From the NCBI GenBank assembly GCA_003243255.1, contig QFQM01000021.1:1-38103 (forward strand): a stretch of DNA of 38,103 nt. Reading direction: 5' to 3'. The notes under the pieces were generated by a model. That model saw nothing but the letters and a program-made list of their open reading frames with translations. It had not been told where the DNA came from and made no database searches. Shown one piece after another: positions 16,324 to 23,931 of the stretch. Position 1 is the first letter of the stretch. The number at the start of each line of letters is the position of its first letter. The translations under genes were made by a program, and so were the position numbers. The DNA is from Flavobacterium psychrophilum. GTDB lineage: Bacteria > Bacteroidota > Bacteroidia > Flavobacteriales > Flavobacteriaceae.

Positions 16324-17586
16324 ATGTACGACAGGATTAGAGAAAAGCTCAACATACTTGCTGATGCCGCTAAATATGATGTGTCCTGTTCTTCGAGCGG
16401 AGGCTCACGAAAGAATGACAATAAAGGCATTGGTGACAGCAGCAGTAGCGGTATTTGCCATACCTATACCGAAGACGGACGCTGTGTATCGCTGCTAAAG
16501 ATACTATTGACCAACCATTGCATTTACGACTGCGCTTTTTGCGTTTCGCGCAAAAGTAACGACGTAAAACGCGCTGCCTTTACCGTTGACGAAGTGGTAG
16601 AACTCACCATGAGTTTTTACCGCCGAAATTACATCGAGGGATTATTCCTGAGTTCGGGTATTTTTAAAAATGCCGACTTTACTATGGAACGCCTGGTACG
16701 CATTGTAAAAAAGCTGCGTATTGAAGAACGCTTTAACGGTTACATCCATTTAAAGACCATTCCGGGTGCCAGTCAGGAACTACTTACCGAAGCCGGATTG
16801 TATGCCGACCGTATGAGCATCAATCTTGAAATGCCTACCGAGAGCGGACTGAAGCTTCTTGCCCCTGATAAATCGCACGAGGACGTAAAGAAACCGTTAG
16901 GCTTTATACAAAATACCATCACCCAGTTTAAGGATGAGAAACAGACGGGACTTATAAAGAGTACCCCTAAATTTGTTCCTGCCGGCCAAAGTACCCAAAT
17001 GGTGATAGGTGCTACTCCCGAAACCGATATGGAAATTATGTATAGCGCCGATGAGTACTACAAAAACTTTTCGCTAAAAAGGGTATATTATTCAGGCTAC
17101 ATTCCAATTAGCTATGATGAGCGTATGCCAATGATAGGCAGCCAGCCACCGCTATTACGTGAGAACAGGCTGTATCAGACCGACTGGCTGATGCGCTTTT
17201 ACGGTTTTAATGTAAAGGAACTCCTTAACAGCAGCAATCCGCATCTGGATACTGATATTGACCCTAAACTGAGCTGGGCTTTGCGCAACCTTGACCAGTT
17301 CCCCATAGATATTAATACTGCCGACTACCGCAAGATACTGCGTGTGCCGGGTATAGGTGTTCAATCTGCTAATAAGATCGTACAGGCACGTAAGTTTGGA
17401 AAGCTGCGCAGCGACCAGCTACAGAAAATTGGCATTGCCTACAACAGGGCAAAACATTTTATCCGTTGTGCCGACAGTCCTATCATGCTAAACGAGCCCG
17501 ATGCACCTCATCTAAAAAACATTATACTTGCAGACAGCAACAGTAAATATTTGAAAGTAGCGCAGAATCAGCTTTCATTATTTTAA
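16324..17586 (+). CDS. Putative DNA modification/repair radical SAM protein (TIGR03916-like)
   Basis: A 420-residue radical SAM protein. The [4Fe-4S]-SAM site is C66-x3-C70-x2-C73 in LLTNHCIYDCAFCVSRKSND. Three further cysteines (C22, C45, C54) lie just before it. The C-terminal part has a helix-hairpin-helix DNA-binding motif, ILRVPGIGVQSANKIVQARK (about 336-355). This combination defines the group annotated as 'putative DNA modification/repair radical SAM protein', which occurs with a DUF4130 partner that is sometimes fused to a uracil-DNA glycosylase-like domain. Here the DUF4130 gene follows on the same strand, 233 nt downstream. The reaction and DNA lesion are unknown. A spore-photoproduct-lyase-like or base-modifying activity is only inference. 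Confidence 0.92.
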   Translation: MYDRIREKLNILADAAKYDVSCSSSGGSRKNDNKGIGDSSSSGICHTYTEDGRCVSLLKILLTNHCIYDCAFCVSRKSNDVKRAAFTVDEVVELTMSFYRRNYIEGLFLSSGIFKNADFTMERLVRIVKKLRIEERFNGYIHLKTIPGASQELLTEAGLYADRMSINLEMPTESGLKLLAPDKSHEDVKKPLGFIQNTITQFKDEKQTGLIKSTPKFVPAGQSTQMVIGATPETDMEIMYSADEYYKNFSLKRVYYSGYIPISYDERMPMIGSQPPLLRENRLYQTDWLMRFYGFNVKELLNSSNPHLDTDIDPKLSWALRNLDQFPIDINTADYRKILRVPGIGVQSANKIVQARKFGKLRSDQLQKIGIAYNRAKHFIRCADSPIMLNEPDAPHLKNIILADSNSKYLKVAQNQLSLF

Positions 17587-17650
17587 ATGATGAATTTTAA
17601 ATTCTAAGTACAACACACACCCTATTATTTGTAATGCAAAAAATCAAGGA

Positions 17651-17732
17651 AGGATTTAGCGTTGGGAGAAGGGGACTGACCCCCGAGACGAGCACGGTAG
17701 TGCGAGCGGCTGGGGTCGGGAGGGAAAATCCT
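17651..17732 (+). repeat. Structured palindromic module upstream of the DUF4130 gene
   Basis: Nested inverted repeats: AGGATTT (17651-17657) with AAATCCT (17726-17732), GACCCC (17678-17683) with GGGGTC (17712-17717), and GCAC (17692-17695) with GTGC (17700-17703). The element is GC-rich in an AT-rich spacer. It could be a structured RNA in the leader of the downstream gene or a copy of a dispersed intergenic repeat. Confidence 0.55.
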
Positions 17733-17774
17733 GACGTAGATTTTCAAATACAAATAATGAGGCTTGACTTTTTG

Positions 17775-17800
17775 TTTCTTTTGCGTCAAGGCAAAAGAAA
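17775..17800 (+). repeat. Perfect 10-bp inverted repeat before the DUF4130 gene
   Basis: TTTCTTTTGC-GTCAAG-GCAAAAGAAA lies 20 nt upstream of the ATG at 17820. It is followed by A-rich rather than T-rich sequence on the coding strand. On the minus strand the T-rich flank would allow termination. Confidence 0.6.
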
Positions 17801-17819
17801 AGAATAAAAAAGAAAAATT

Positions 17820-18587
17820 ATGATAACCTACACCTTCGACGGCTCTCTTGAAGGGCTTCTTACCGCAATTTTCGAGTCTTACGACCGGAAAGAAAAAGCC
17901 GTTCAGTTGGTATGGGATAAATATTACCAACCCTCAATGCTGGATGATGCTTTGGAAATAATCAATGATGAAGCCAAAGCCAAACGCGTATGGGAAGGAC
18001 TGAAGAAAAAACTTTCTCCCGAATGGCGCACCAGGTTTTATAAAGCGTATTTATCAGAAGACCTCCAGACGTTTCAGGACCTCTTCGATTTTGCCCGTTA
18101 TATCTTTGACAATCCCGAAGGTGCCGAAGCCAATTTTGGCAATCCTTATGTGATGGCGATCTCAAAAATGGATAAAAAAATAAACCGTGAGAAACACCGC
18201 ATGAAGGCTTTTATCCGTTTCCAGAAAACTGCAGACGGCATTTACTATTGCCCCGTGGAACCTGATTTTAATGTACTGCCCCTCATCGCTTCTTTTTTCA
18301 AGAACCGCTATGCTGACCAGCAATGGATTATTTATGATATTAAACGCAAATATGGTTTGTTTTACGACCTGCATACGGTTCAGGAGATAACCTATGAGTT
18401 CGTATCGGAAATCGACACCAAGAAAGTCGCACTCCCTACTGAATTAACTGATGATAAAGAAGAACTTGCCTCTATATTATGGAAAGACTACTTTAACAGC
18501 ACCAACATACCAGCCCGTAAGAACATGAAACTGCACATTCAGCATGTACCAAGGAGGTATTGGAAGTATTTGAATGAGAAGCAGTAA
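17820..18587 (+). CDS. TIGR03915/DUF4130 family putative DNA repair protein
   Basis: A 255-residue protein matching the DUF4130 partner of the radical SAM protein encoded just upstream. Recognisable marks are the start ITYTFDGSLEGLLTAIFESY, the central segment MDKKINREKHRMKAFIRFQK with GIYYCPVEPDFNVLPLIASF following, RYADQQWIIYDIKRKYGLFY, and the ending WKDYFNSTNIPARKNMKLHI-QHVPRRYWKYLNEKQ. The ending (conserved Asn/Arg/Lys, HVPRRYW) is typical. In other bacteria this domain can be fused to a uracil-DNA glycosylase-like domain. Here it stands alone, so the system is split and no glycosylase gene is nearby. The function in DNA repair is predicted from linkage, not shown. Confidence 0.9.
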   Translation: MITYTFDGSLEGLLTAIFESYDRKEKAVQLVWDKYYQPSMLDDALEIINDEAKAKRVWEGLKKKLSPEWRTRFYKAYLSEDLQTFQDLFDFARYIFDNPEGAEANFGNPYVMAISKMDKKINREKHRMKAFIRFQKTADGIYYCPVEPDFNVLPLIASFFKNRYADQQWIIYDIKRKYGLFYDLHTVQEITYEFVSEIDTKKVALPTELTDDKEELASILWKDYFNSTNIPARKNMKLHIQHVPRRYWKYLNEKQ

Positions 18588-18678
18588 TTGATTTGAAAAT
18601 GAGACAATTTGAAGATTTGAAAATAAAAGGCCCTCAAAGCATCTTCAAATTTTCAAATTAAAAAATTTTCAAATTATG

Positions 18679-18686
18679 TATTTTTG
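18679..18686 (+). promoter_or_regulatory. -7 promoter element for miaE
   Basis: TATTTTTG is a full TAnnTTTG match, 17 nt before the miaE ATG. Upstream are repeated CAAATTTTCAAATT-type tracts (18599-18672). Confidence 0.6.
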
Positions 18687-18703
18687 CACTTCAAATCAAT
18701 ATC

Positions 18704-19285
18704 ATGCTTGGACTTAAACTTTTAACCGATCCCCGTTGGGCGAATATAGCCGAATCGAACCTGGAAGACATTCTTACCGATCACGCATGGTGTGAGCAAA
18801 AAGCGGCAGCTAATGCCTTATACATCATCACCAACAATCCTGAACATATAGAACTGATCCAGAAAATGGCTGAGATTGCTATGGAAGAAATGGATCATTT
18901 TAACCAGGTTATTGAGATCATAAAGCAACGTGGCTATACGCTAGGGAGAGAAAAAAGAGATGATTATGTAAATCAGCTTGCAAAATTCATGAAGAAAAAC
19001 GCCAGCCGCAATACGTCTTTTATAGACCGTCTTTTGTTTGCCGCCATGATCGAAGCCAGAAGCTGCGAACGTTTTAAAGTGCTTTCACAGAATATCGCTG
19101 ACAAGGAACTGGCAAAATTCTATTATGACCTGATGGTATCGGAAGCGACACACTATACAACTTTTTTGGGCTTCGCCCGAAAATATGCAGAAGATGTTGA
19201 TGTTGAGAAACGCTGGGCAGAATGGCTGGAATTTGAAGGGGAACTGATACAGAGCTACGGAAAATCAGAAACGATACACGGATAA
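18704..19285 (+). CDS. miaE: tRNA-(ms2io6A)-hydroxylase
   Basis: A 193-residue ferritin-like diiron protein. The N-terminus (LLTDPRWANIAESNLEDILT) and the diiron ligands fit MiaE: E31, E62-x-x-H65, E117 and E147-x-x-H150. MiaE uses O2 to hydroxylate the isopentenyl side chain of ms2i6A37 in tRNAs that read UNN codons, and so needs MiaA and MiaB encoded elsewhere. The family is used as evidence of aerobic life. It is a single-gene unit with a consensus promoter and a shared bidirectional terminator, convergent with the AsmA-like gene. Confidence 0.92.
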   Translation: MLGLKLLTDPRWANIAESNLEDILTDHAWCEQKAAANALYIITNNPEHIELIQKMAEIAMEEMDHFNQVIEIIKQRGYTLGREKRDDYVNQLAKFMKKNASRNTSFIDRLLFAAMIEARSCERFKVLSQNIADKELAKFYYDLMVSEATHYTTFLGFARKYAEDVDVEKRWAEWLEFEGELIQSYGKSETIHG

Positions 19286-19289
19286 AAAC

Positions 19290-19318
19290 ATGCCTGCCAA
19301 AAGCAGGCATTTATTTTT
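19290..19318. terminator. Bidirectional terminator between miaE and the AsmA-like gene
   Basis: The perfect stem ATGCCTGC/GCAGGCAT with a 5-nt loop is flanked by T-rich sequence in both directions (TTATTTTTTG on plus, GTTTTTATCC on minus). Confidence 0.88.
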
Positions 19319-21785
19319 TGCCGTCGGCATTTTTCCCAACAAGCTTAATCCCTACTTTGCCATCATCGCCATCTGCAGCCTTAAGATGCACTACAATACC
19401 ACGGTTACGGCGTTTGGCAAGCTCTTTCTTATCGGTAATACCTTCATCATTTTTAGGATTGCGAAGCGGAACATCCACATACAGCTCGGTTCCTTTGCCT
19501 AACGAATAAACACCCTGCACATCCATATTCAGTACGCTTGAGTTGATCTGCATCGGATGGATGGTTATCCTCTCTCCTGCGACATCAAAGTTACCTTTGA
19601 GGTTATCGAATTCGATAGTATTCATATCCCGGAACGGAAAGGCAAATTTACCCACCTTTCGCACAGGGTCAAAATTAAGCAGCTTGCCATTTTTAAGCCC
19701 GAAAGAAACGTTGCCGTTCATGGATTTCGGAATGATCTTGCCGGCATTGGTAATACTTCCCGATATATTAGCATCAGACGAAAACCTGCCTCTGAGGTTA
19801 TCTGCCTTTAGCGTCTCCATCCCGAAATTATTGAAAGCGTGAAAAAATTTATTCACGTCTACATTATTTACATTCGCCTGAACCTTGTATTGGTTATGCT
19901 TTCCTTTCTGGATCATACTACCGTTGAGTCTTAGCGTACCTCCGGCATGGTTCAGCCCCGAATCTTTCAGCAAAATACCGTTATCCGTCAGGAACACATT
20001 AGCCTTTACAGCCGTTGCCAGAAACTTATTATAGTAGAGTTTGTCGACATTCAGATGGATATCCACATTGGTCTTTTCGAAAAACTCATTCATCTCTTTG
20101 GTAAAGTTCCCTTTTTTACTGTTACGGACTGCCGCTTTAGCCTTACCCCTGCTCCCTAAAAAATGCATAAACTCCCCTACGTTCAGGTTCGGGCATTTTA
20201 CATTCCAGTGCAGGACGATCTTTTGCGGATCGGTATAATACAGGTTCATGAAGTTTTTGATATGCCCATCCATAGTGATGGTGCTCTTAGCCGTTTTGAG
20301 CGAGATGGTACTTATGGTAAGATCGTCACTCGTAAAATCAAGCAACACCGACACATCCTTAAAATCCATGTTTCGCGGAACGTAGGTCACGTTCGCATCC
20401 TTCACATTGATCTTACCTTTTATGTAGGGACGGGTAATCATAAAATTCACGATATCGGCCTTAAAATCTACGTTCATATCGGCAGTACCCGAAGCAAAAG
20501 CCAGCAGGTCATCATCGATGATATTCTTAAGCTTCGTCATTTCAAATTTTGACGAAAAATCACCCACAGCAATAGGCTTTTCAAGGTTCAGGATAAACGT
20601 TTTTTTCATGGCAACGGGCAATCCGTTGTATTGTCCTGTGAAATTATACAGTTTGATTGCCGAGTTCGCATCGTTCAGCCCTTTATCCTTAACATGGTGA
20701 TTGGTAAAGACACCACTGAAATTACAGTCGCTCACATCGCCGCCGGGCGTATGCAGTACATTATCCCTTATCTCCGCCTTAACCAGTATCGACGGATCGC
20801 CCTCAGCATTAAAATCACCGATAAGATCACACTTTACAGCAATCGGCTTATCGAGATTGAACATATCCAGTTTTTTCGAAATGTTAGGCGACAGCAAATG
20901 CGACGCATTGCTCCATAAAATGCTCTCGTTGGAAATACTAAAAGTAAAATCGGCCGTTTCGCCACCCACCCTTATTTTGGCTCCGATTACAAAAGCATCA
21001 CCACCAATTTCGAGCGTATTGGGTTTGGCCACAATAAAACCTTCATCCTCATCATACGACAATTCGAATTTACCTTCGAGCGTTTTTTCTTTAATAAAAC
21101 TACCGTGAACAGTATTGAACGCCATGCTGTGTGCACGTGCATCAAGGTCGGCTTCGGCTTCCCAGCCGGAGAGGTTATAATCGATATCAGCATCGAGCTC
21201 GTGTACGGTAAAGCTGTAGCGTTTACCATTCTTAACATCTTCAATGCCGAGAGCAACATTATCAAGCAACAGATTACGCAGCTCAGGGAAGCTGCCTTCG
21301 GAGTCATCCTTGCTGTCCTTGTTTTTTTTCTTTCTGAAAACGGCACTGTTGCTGTAGCCCGAAGCATCGGTATACATATCGATAGCCGCATTGTGGATAC
21401 TCATTTTACGGATATCGATAGCGCCGCGCAGCAATGCCATAAGGTTAACCTTTACATCCAGTTCACCGGCCTTAAGGAAAGTACGCTTGTGTTTTTGGTA
21501 CAGGCTATCGCGCAGCACCACCTTTTCCAGTCGGAGTGAGACATGCGGGAAACCTTTAAGGAACGTTGGGTCCATAGATTTTACGGTAAGCGTACCCGAA
21601 ATGCCCCCGTTGAGTTCTTTAAGCAGTTTGGCCTGCAGTTCTTCCTTATTGGAATTGATATACCAGGCCAGCCCGACATAGCCAATAATCAGCAAGAGGA
21701 ACAAACCCAAAATAACACCTGCAATAATCCGCAGCCATCGCGGAAGATGGAGTTTATCAAAAAATCGGGTTGCAGGGTTATTCAT
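19311..21785 (-). CDS. AsmA-like family protein
   Basis: An 824-residue protein with a cytoplasmic N-terminus, one transmembrane helix (IIAGVILGLFLLLIIGYVGL, about 20-42) and a long periplasmic beta-rich body. It has the AsmA features of an N-terminal segment with GTLTVKSMDPTFLKGFPHVS (residues 66-85, compare IxGxxxxxxFPxxxL of AsmA) and a C-terminal AsmA_2-type region (LNGSMIQKGKHNQYKVQANV and RGRFSSDANISGSIT). AsmA/TamB-like bridging proteins are thought to carry phospholipids between inner and outer membranes through a hydrophobic groove. A lipid-transport or outer-membrane homeostasis role is therefore likely. It is a single gene. Upstream lie 540 bases without any gene. Confidence 0.9.
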   Translation of the reverse strand: MNNPATRFFDKLHLPRWLRIIAGVILGLFLLLIIGYVGLAWYINSNKEELQAKLLKELNGGISGTLTVKSMDPTFLKGFPHVSLRLEKVVLRDSLYQKHKRTFLKAGELDVKVNLMALLRGAIDIRKMSIHNAAIDMYTDASGYSNSAVFRKKKNKDSKDDSEGSFPELRNLLLDNVALGIEDVKNGKRYSFTVHELDADIDYNLSGWEAEADLDARAHSMAFNTVHGSFIKEKTLEGKFELSYDEDEGFIVAKPNTLEIGGDAFVIGAKIRVGGETADFTFSISNESILWSNASHLLSPNISKKLDMFNLDKPIAVKCDLIGDFNAEGDPSILVKAEIRDNVLHTPGGDVSDCNFSGVFTNHHVKDKGLNDANSAIKLYNFTGQYNGLPVAMKKTFILNLEKPIAVGDFSSKFEMTKLKNIIDDDLLAFASGTADMNVDFKADIVNFMITRPYIKGKINVKDANVTYVPRNMDFKDVSVLLDFTSDDLTISTISLKTAKSTITMDGHIKNFMNLYYTDPQKIVLHWNVKCPNLNVGEFMHFLGSRGKAKAAVRNSKKGNFTKEMNEFFEKTNVDIHLNVDKLYYNKFLATAVKANVFLTDNGILLKDSGLNHAGGTLRLNGSMIQKGKHNQYKVQANVNNVDVNKFFHAFNNFGMETLKADNLRGRFSSDANISGSITNAGKIIPKSMNGNVSFGLKNGKLLNFDPVRKVGKFAFPFRDMNTIEFDNLKGNFDVAGERITIHPMQINSSVLNMDVQGVYSLGKGTELYVDVPLRNPKNDEGITDKKELAKRRNRGIVVHLKAADGDDGKVGIKLVGKNADGKK

Positions 21786-21914
21786 ATCCGGATTAAGTAT
21801 TAGCTGTATTGACAGGAGTACTTAAATTTAACATTTCTGTTTTACATAAGCATCATCCCCAACGCTTTTTAATTCAGATTTAAGATTTCACTAAGCGCAA
21901 AAAACTATGAGTAT

Positions 21915-21943
21915 AAAAAAGAAATGCGGCCGAAGCCGCATTT
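21915..21943 (-). terminator. Orphan intrinsic terminator
   Basis: The perfect 9-bp stem AAATGCGGC/GCCGCATTT has a 4-nt loop. On the minus strand it is followed by CTTTTTTATAC. No annotated gene precedes it in that direction. It lies about 130 nt upstream of the AsmA-like start, so it ends either a small RNA or a leader transcript. Confidence 0.75.
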
Positions 21944-22071
21944 GAAAGTAATAAAAACATAAACTACTAAATTTTGCCTATCACTTTTATTTTTAAATAT
22001 TCATTTTTCCGAATTCGAATACTGCATTATTTTTCCTTCAAAACACTGTTATATTATCGAATTCTTAATTA
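21920..22071 (-). ncRNA. Candidate small RNA or attenuated leader
   Basis: Inferred only from a consensus -7 element (22078-22085, minus TACATTTG) about 150 nt before an intrinsic terminator, with no gene between. A TTG lies 21 nt upstream of the -7 element. The predicted transcript of about 150 nt contains one tiny ORF (ATG CAG TAT TCG AAT TCG GAA AAA TGA). Alternatively it is a terminated leader of the AsmA-like gene. Confidence 0.35.
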
Positions 22072-22077
22072 ACAGTG

Positions 22078-22085
22078 CAAATGTA
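22078..22085 (-). promoter_or_regulatory. -7 promoter element of the candidate small RNA
   Basis: The minus strand reads TACATTTG, a full TAnnTTTG match, in a gene-free interval. Confidence 0.45.
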
Positions 22086-22297
22086 ATTTTAAAATCAATT
22101 TATCCGCAACAAAAAGAAGGAAAAATTCGATATCCCACAATTTTTATTCTTTTAGTGATTTTTACATCTCTACCTATTCGGTAGGAAATATATAACAAAA
22201 AAAGTTATGCTTGACATTTTTGTTAAAAAAATCGTTAAAAAACATAATTATTACAACATCGGTTGAAACTTAACCTGAATTCACCACCGATAAGGCT

Positions 22298-22305
22298 TAT
22301 ATTTG
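22298..22305 (+). promoter_or_regulatory. -7 promoter element for the first 2H phosphoesterase gene
   Basis: TATATTTG is a full TAnnTTTG match, 20 nt before the ATG at 22326. It supports this ATG over the upstream in-frame codon at 22263, which lies before the promoter. Confidence 0.65.
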
Positions 22306-22325
22306 TAATACAACACACACAAAAT

Positions 22326-22880
22326 ATGCCAGATCAGAATTTATACTTTATAGCACTCATCCCGCATGATACCGTTGCCGGAGAGGTGACCGACTTTAAA
22401 AACGACTTTGCCGCCAACTATAACAGCAGCCGTGCCCTGCGCACTATGCCGCACATAACCCTGAAAGCGCCCTTTAAGCTCGCCCAACGCGAACACAAAA
22501 ATCTGATGGCGTGGTTTGACAACCTACGCCCTATGGTAGAATCCTTTTTTGTCGAGCTGGAAGACTTTGGCAGTTTCCCCAATAAGGATAACCCGGTTAT
22601 CTATGTTAAGCCGGTTATGACACCACCGCTGGAACGCCTTCAGAAATCCATATTGAATGCCTTTGAGCACGCCTACCCCGACATTACGATACCCTATACC
22701 GAACGCAACTTCCACCCGCACATGACGATTGCCTTCCGTGATCTTACCCCCGAGCAATATGCCCGTGCTATGGATGTATACCAGCACAAAAAATACAGTG
22801 CCAACTTCCGTGCCGATACGTTCTACCTCTTGCAGCATGATGGGGAAAAATGGAATGTAATCGCGGAGAGGGGGATTTAG
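22326..22880 (+). CDS. 2H phosphoesterase (2'-5' RNA ligase family), copy 1
   Basis: A 184-residue protein of the 2H superfamily. The two catalytic His-x-Thr motifs are present, H43-I-T45 in MPHITLKAPF and H132-M-T134 in FHPHMTIAF. The family hydrolyses or forms 2',3'-cyclic phosphate, 2'-5' and related bonds in RNA or nucleotides. The physiological substrate of this branch is unknown. I start at 22326 because the promoter element ends at 22305 and the upstream frame extension has no family similarity. A second, divergent 2H gene follows on the same strand after a 438-nt repeat-rich spacer. Sequence identity between the two is low beyond the motifs, so they are not recent duplicates. Confidence 0.88.
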   Translation: MPDQNLYFIALIPHDTVAGEVTDFKNDFAANYNSSRALRTMPHITLKAPFKLAQREHKNLMAWFDNLRPMVESFFVELEDFGSFPNKDNPVIYVKPVMTPPLERLQKSILNAFEHAYPDITIPYTERNFHPHMTIAFRDLTPEQYARAMDVYQHKKYSANFRADTFYLLQHDGEKWNVIAERGI

Positions 22881-23080
22881 TTGTCGGTTGATGGTTGTCG
22901 GTTGATGGTTGTCAGTTGTCGGATTGCTTACTCATACGTCTGAGTGAAGCTGCTCCCCTCTTGAGAGGGGTTGGGGGTGTGTTATTAAATTCCAATGAAT
23001 AATTTTGATTTCATGACATATATATCGACACTTCACTTCTGAGCGTAGTGCAACGGAGTCGAAGAATCTCTAAACGCAAC

Positions 23081-23117
23081 AGTGGCATTCCCCTCCTTCG
23101 GAGAGGGGAATGCCACT
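23081..23117. repeat. Perfect 15-bp hairpin inside the spacer
   Basis: AGTGGCATTCCCCTC pairs with GAGGGGAATGCCACT around the 7-nt loop CTTCGGA, which contains a UUCG-type tetraloop. There is no T-run on either side, so it is a REP-like hairpin rather than a terminator. Confidence 0.75.
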
Positions 23118-23293
23118 CAGCCGGCTCACTCTTTCTGAAAATCCTCGACAATCAGCCAAGATCCACGTTCCATATCTTTAAGTTCTCTTATTCTGAATAA
23201 CAAAGCCGGACCAGTAAACAATCCGACAACCAGCAACCGTGAAACAATATTAAAAATCTGTCAACCAACAACCGACAACCGACAACTTATTTC

Positions 23294-23301
23294 TATTTTT
23301 G
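23294..23301 (+). promoter_or_regulatory. -7 promoter element for the second 2H phosphoesterase gene
   Basis: TATTTTTG is a full TAnnTTTG match, 17 nt before the ATG at 23319. Confidence 0.6.
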
Positions 23302-23318
23302 CAACACAACAATCAAAC

Positions 23319-23930
23319 ATGGCCAAAAAGAACAACGCGCAATTAACCCTTTTCAACGAGAATGTGTACGAGTACTTCGTGCTGCTCTCTCCCGACGAAG
23401 CCATTAAGGAGGCGGTAGACGGGCTAAAGGAACAATTGCACGGCATGATAGGCCTGGAAGATTATAACCGCAAGAGCATTGCGCATGTGTCGTTGTTTAA
23501 GACCAAAGCTACAGCCGACACCCAGGTGCTGAAGCTTGTAAAAAAAGCCGCTGCTGTGCAGCAGCCTTTTACCATAAAGCTGGACGGCCACGAAGTGCTG
23601 AAACACGGAGGAGTTTCGCGTACGCTATGCCTGAAGATAGAAGACCCCGACCCTATAAACAATATAGTAGCCCTGCTTGACCCGAAACCTGAGGCAAAGC
23701 GCAGCTACCGCCAGACCAGCATACTGGACAAAAGGCCACGCGCCAAAAAGGTAATACACCCACACGTTACCATTGCGCGCAACATCGCTACGGCCGACTT
23801 TGACCGCCTTGAAGACCTTACGCCTTTTGACTACCAGGCTGAATGGCTGTGCGACCGTATTACCATTTTACGCCGCCTTGACGGAAGTACCGGTATTTTT
23901 AGCCCGGTAAAGGAAGTGAAGTTGGGGTAG
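23319..23930 (+). CDS. 2H phosphoesterase (2'-5' RNA ligase family), copy 2
   Basis: A 203-residue 2H-superfamily protein. Catalytic motifs are H56-V-S58 in SIAHVSLFK and H149-V-T151 in IHPHVTIARN. The first motif uses Ser instead of Thr, which is normal for the superfamily. It lacks a signal peptide, so it acts in the cytoplasm on RNA ends or (cyclic) nucleotides. The precise substrate is unknown. Its stop codon is separated by one base from the stop of hamB on the other strand, so the AT-rich Hachiman cassette abuts this gene with no spacer and no terminator between the two. Confidence 0.85.
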   Translation: MAKKNNAQLTLFNENVYEYFVLLSPDEAIKEAVDGLKEQLHGMIGLEDYNRKSIAHVSLFKTKATADTQVLKLVKKAAAVQQPFTIKLDGHEVLKHGGVSRTLCLKIEDPDPINNIVALLDPKPEAKRSYRQTSILDKRPRAKKVIHPHVTIARNIATADFDRLEDLTPFDYQAEWLCDRITILRRLDGSTGIFSPVKEVKLG

Positions 23931-23931
23931 G

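Larger units (their letters stand above)
21786..22325. other. Gene-free interval with an orphan terminator and promoter signals
   Basis: No convincing coding sequence. It holds an intrinsic terminator facing left (21915-21943), a minus-strand TAnnTTTG element (22078-22085), a small inverted repeat CTACC-N5-GGTAG (22170-22184), a tandem GTTAAAAAA pair near 22222-22240, and the promoter of the first 2H phosphoesterase gene. The G+C content is very low. Confidence 0.6.
22881..23318. repeat. Repeat-rich spacer with inverted ends between the two 2H genes
   Basis: It begins directly at the stop codon with tandem copies of TTGTCGGTTGATGG. Near its right end it has the inverted counterpart, CAACCGACAACCGACAACTT. 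A further inverted pair is GTTGTCGGATTGCTTA (22915-22930) with TAAACAATCCGACAAC (23215-23230), 15 of 16 matching. Inside are the hairpins CCCCTC-TTGA-GAGGGG (22955-22970) and a 15-bp perfect stem (23081-23117). No coding region is supported. It resembles a MITE or a composite of dispersed intergenic repeats. Confidence 0.6.

Noticed and set aside
20987..21539. Long frames on either strand overlapping the AsmA-like gene
   Set aside because: They are shadows of the AsmA-like gene's codon pattern with no domain features.
22170..22184. CTACC-N5-GGTAG as a TetR-type operator
   Set aside because: The arms are only 5 bp, it lies over 100 nt before the promoter, and no regulator gene is near. It is listed only as a small inverted repeat.
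22263..22325. N-terminal extension of 2H phosphoesterase copy 1
   Set aside because: It starts upstream of the TATATTTG promoter element. The ATG at 22326 fits the family start.
22881..22922. Tandem GTTGTCGGTTGATG units as a CRISPR array
   Set aside because: The units are short and directly abutting without unique spacers, and no cas gene is in the window.
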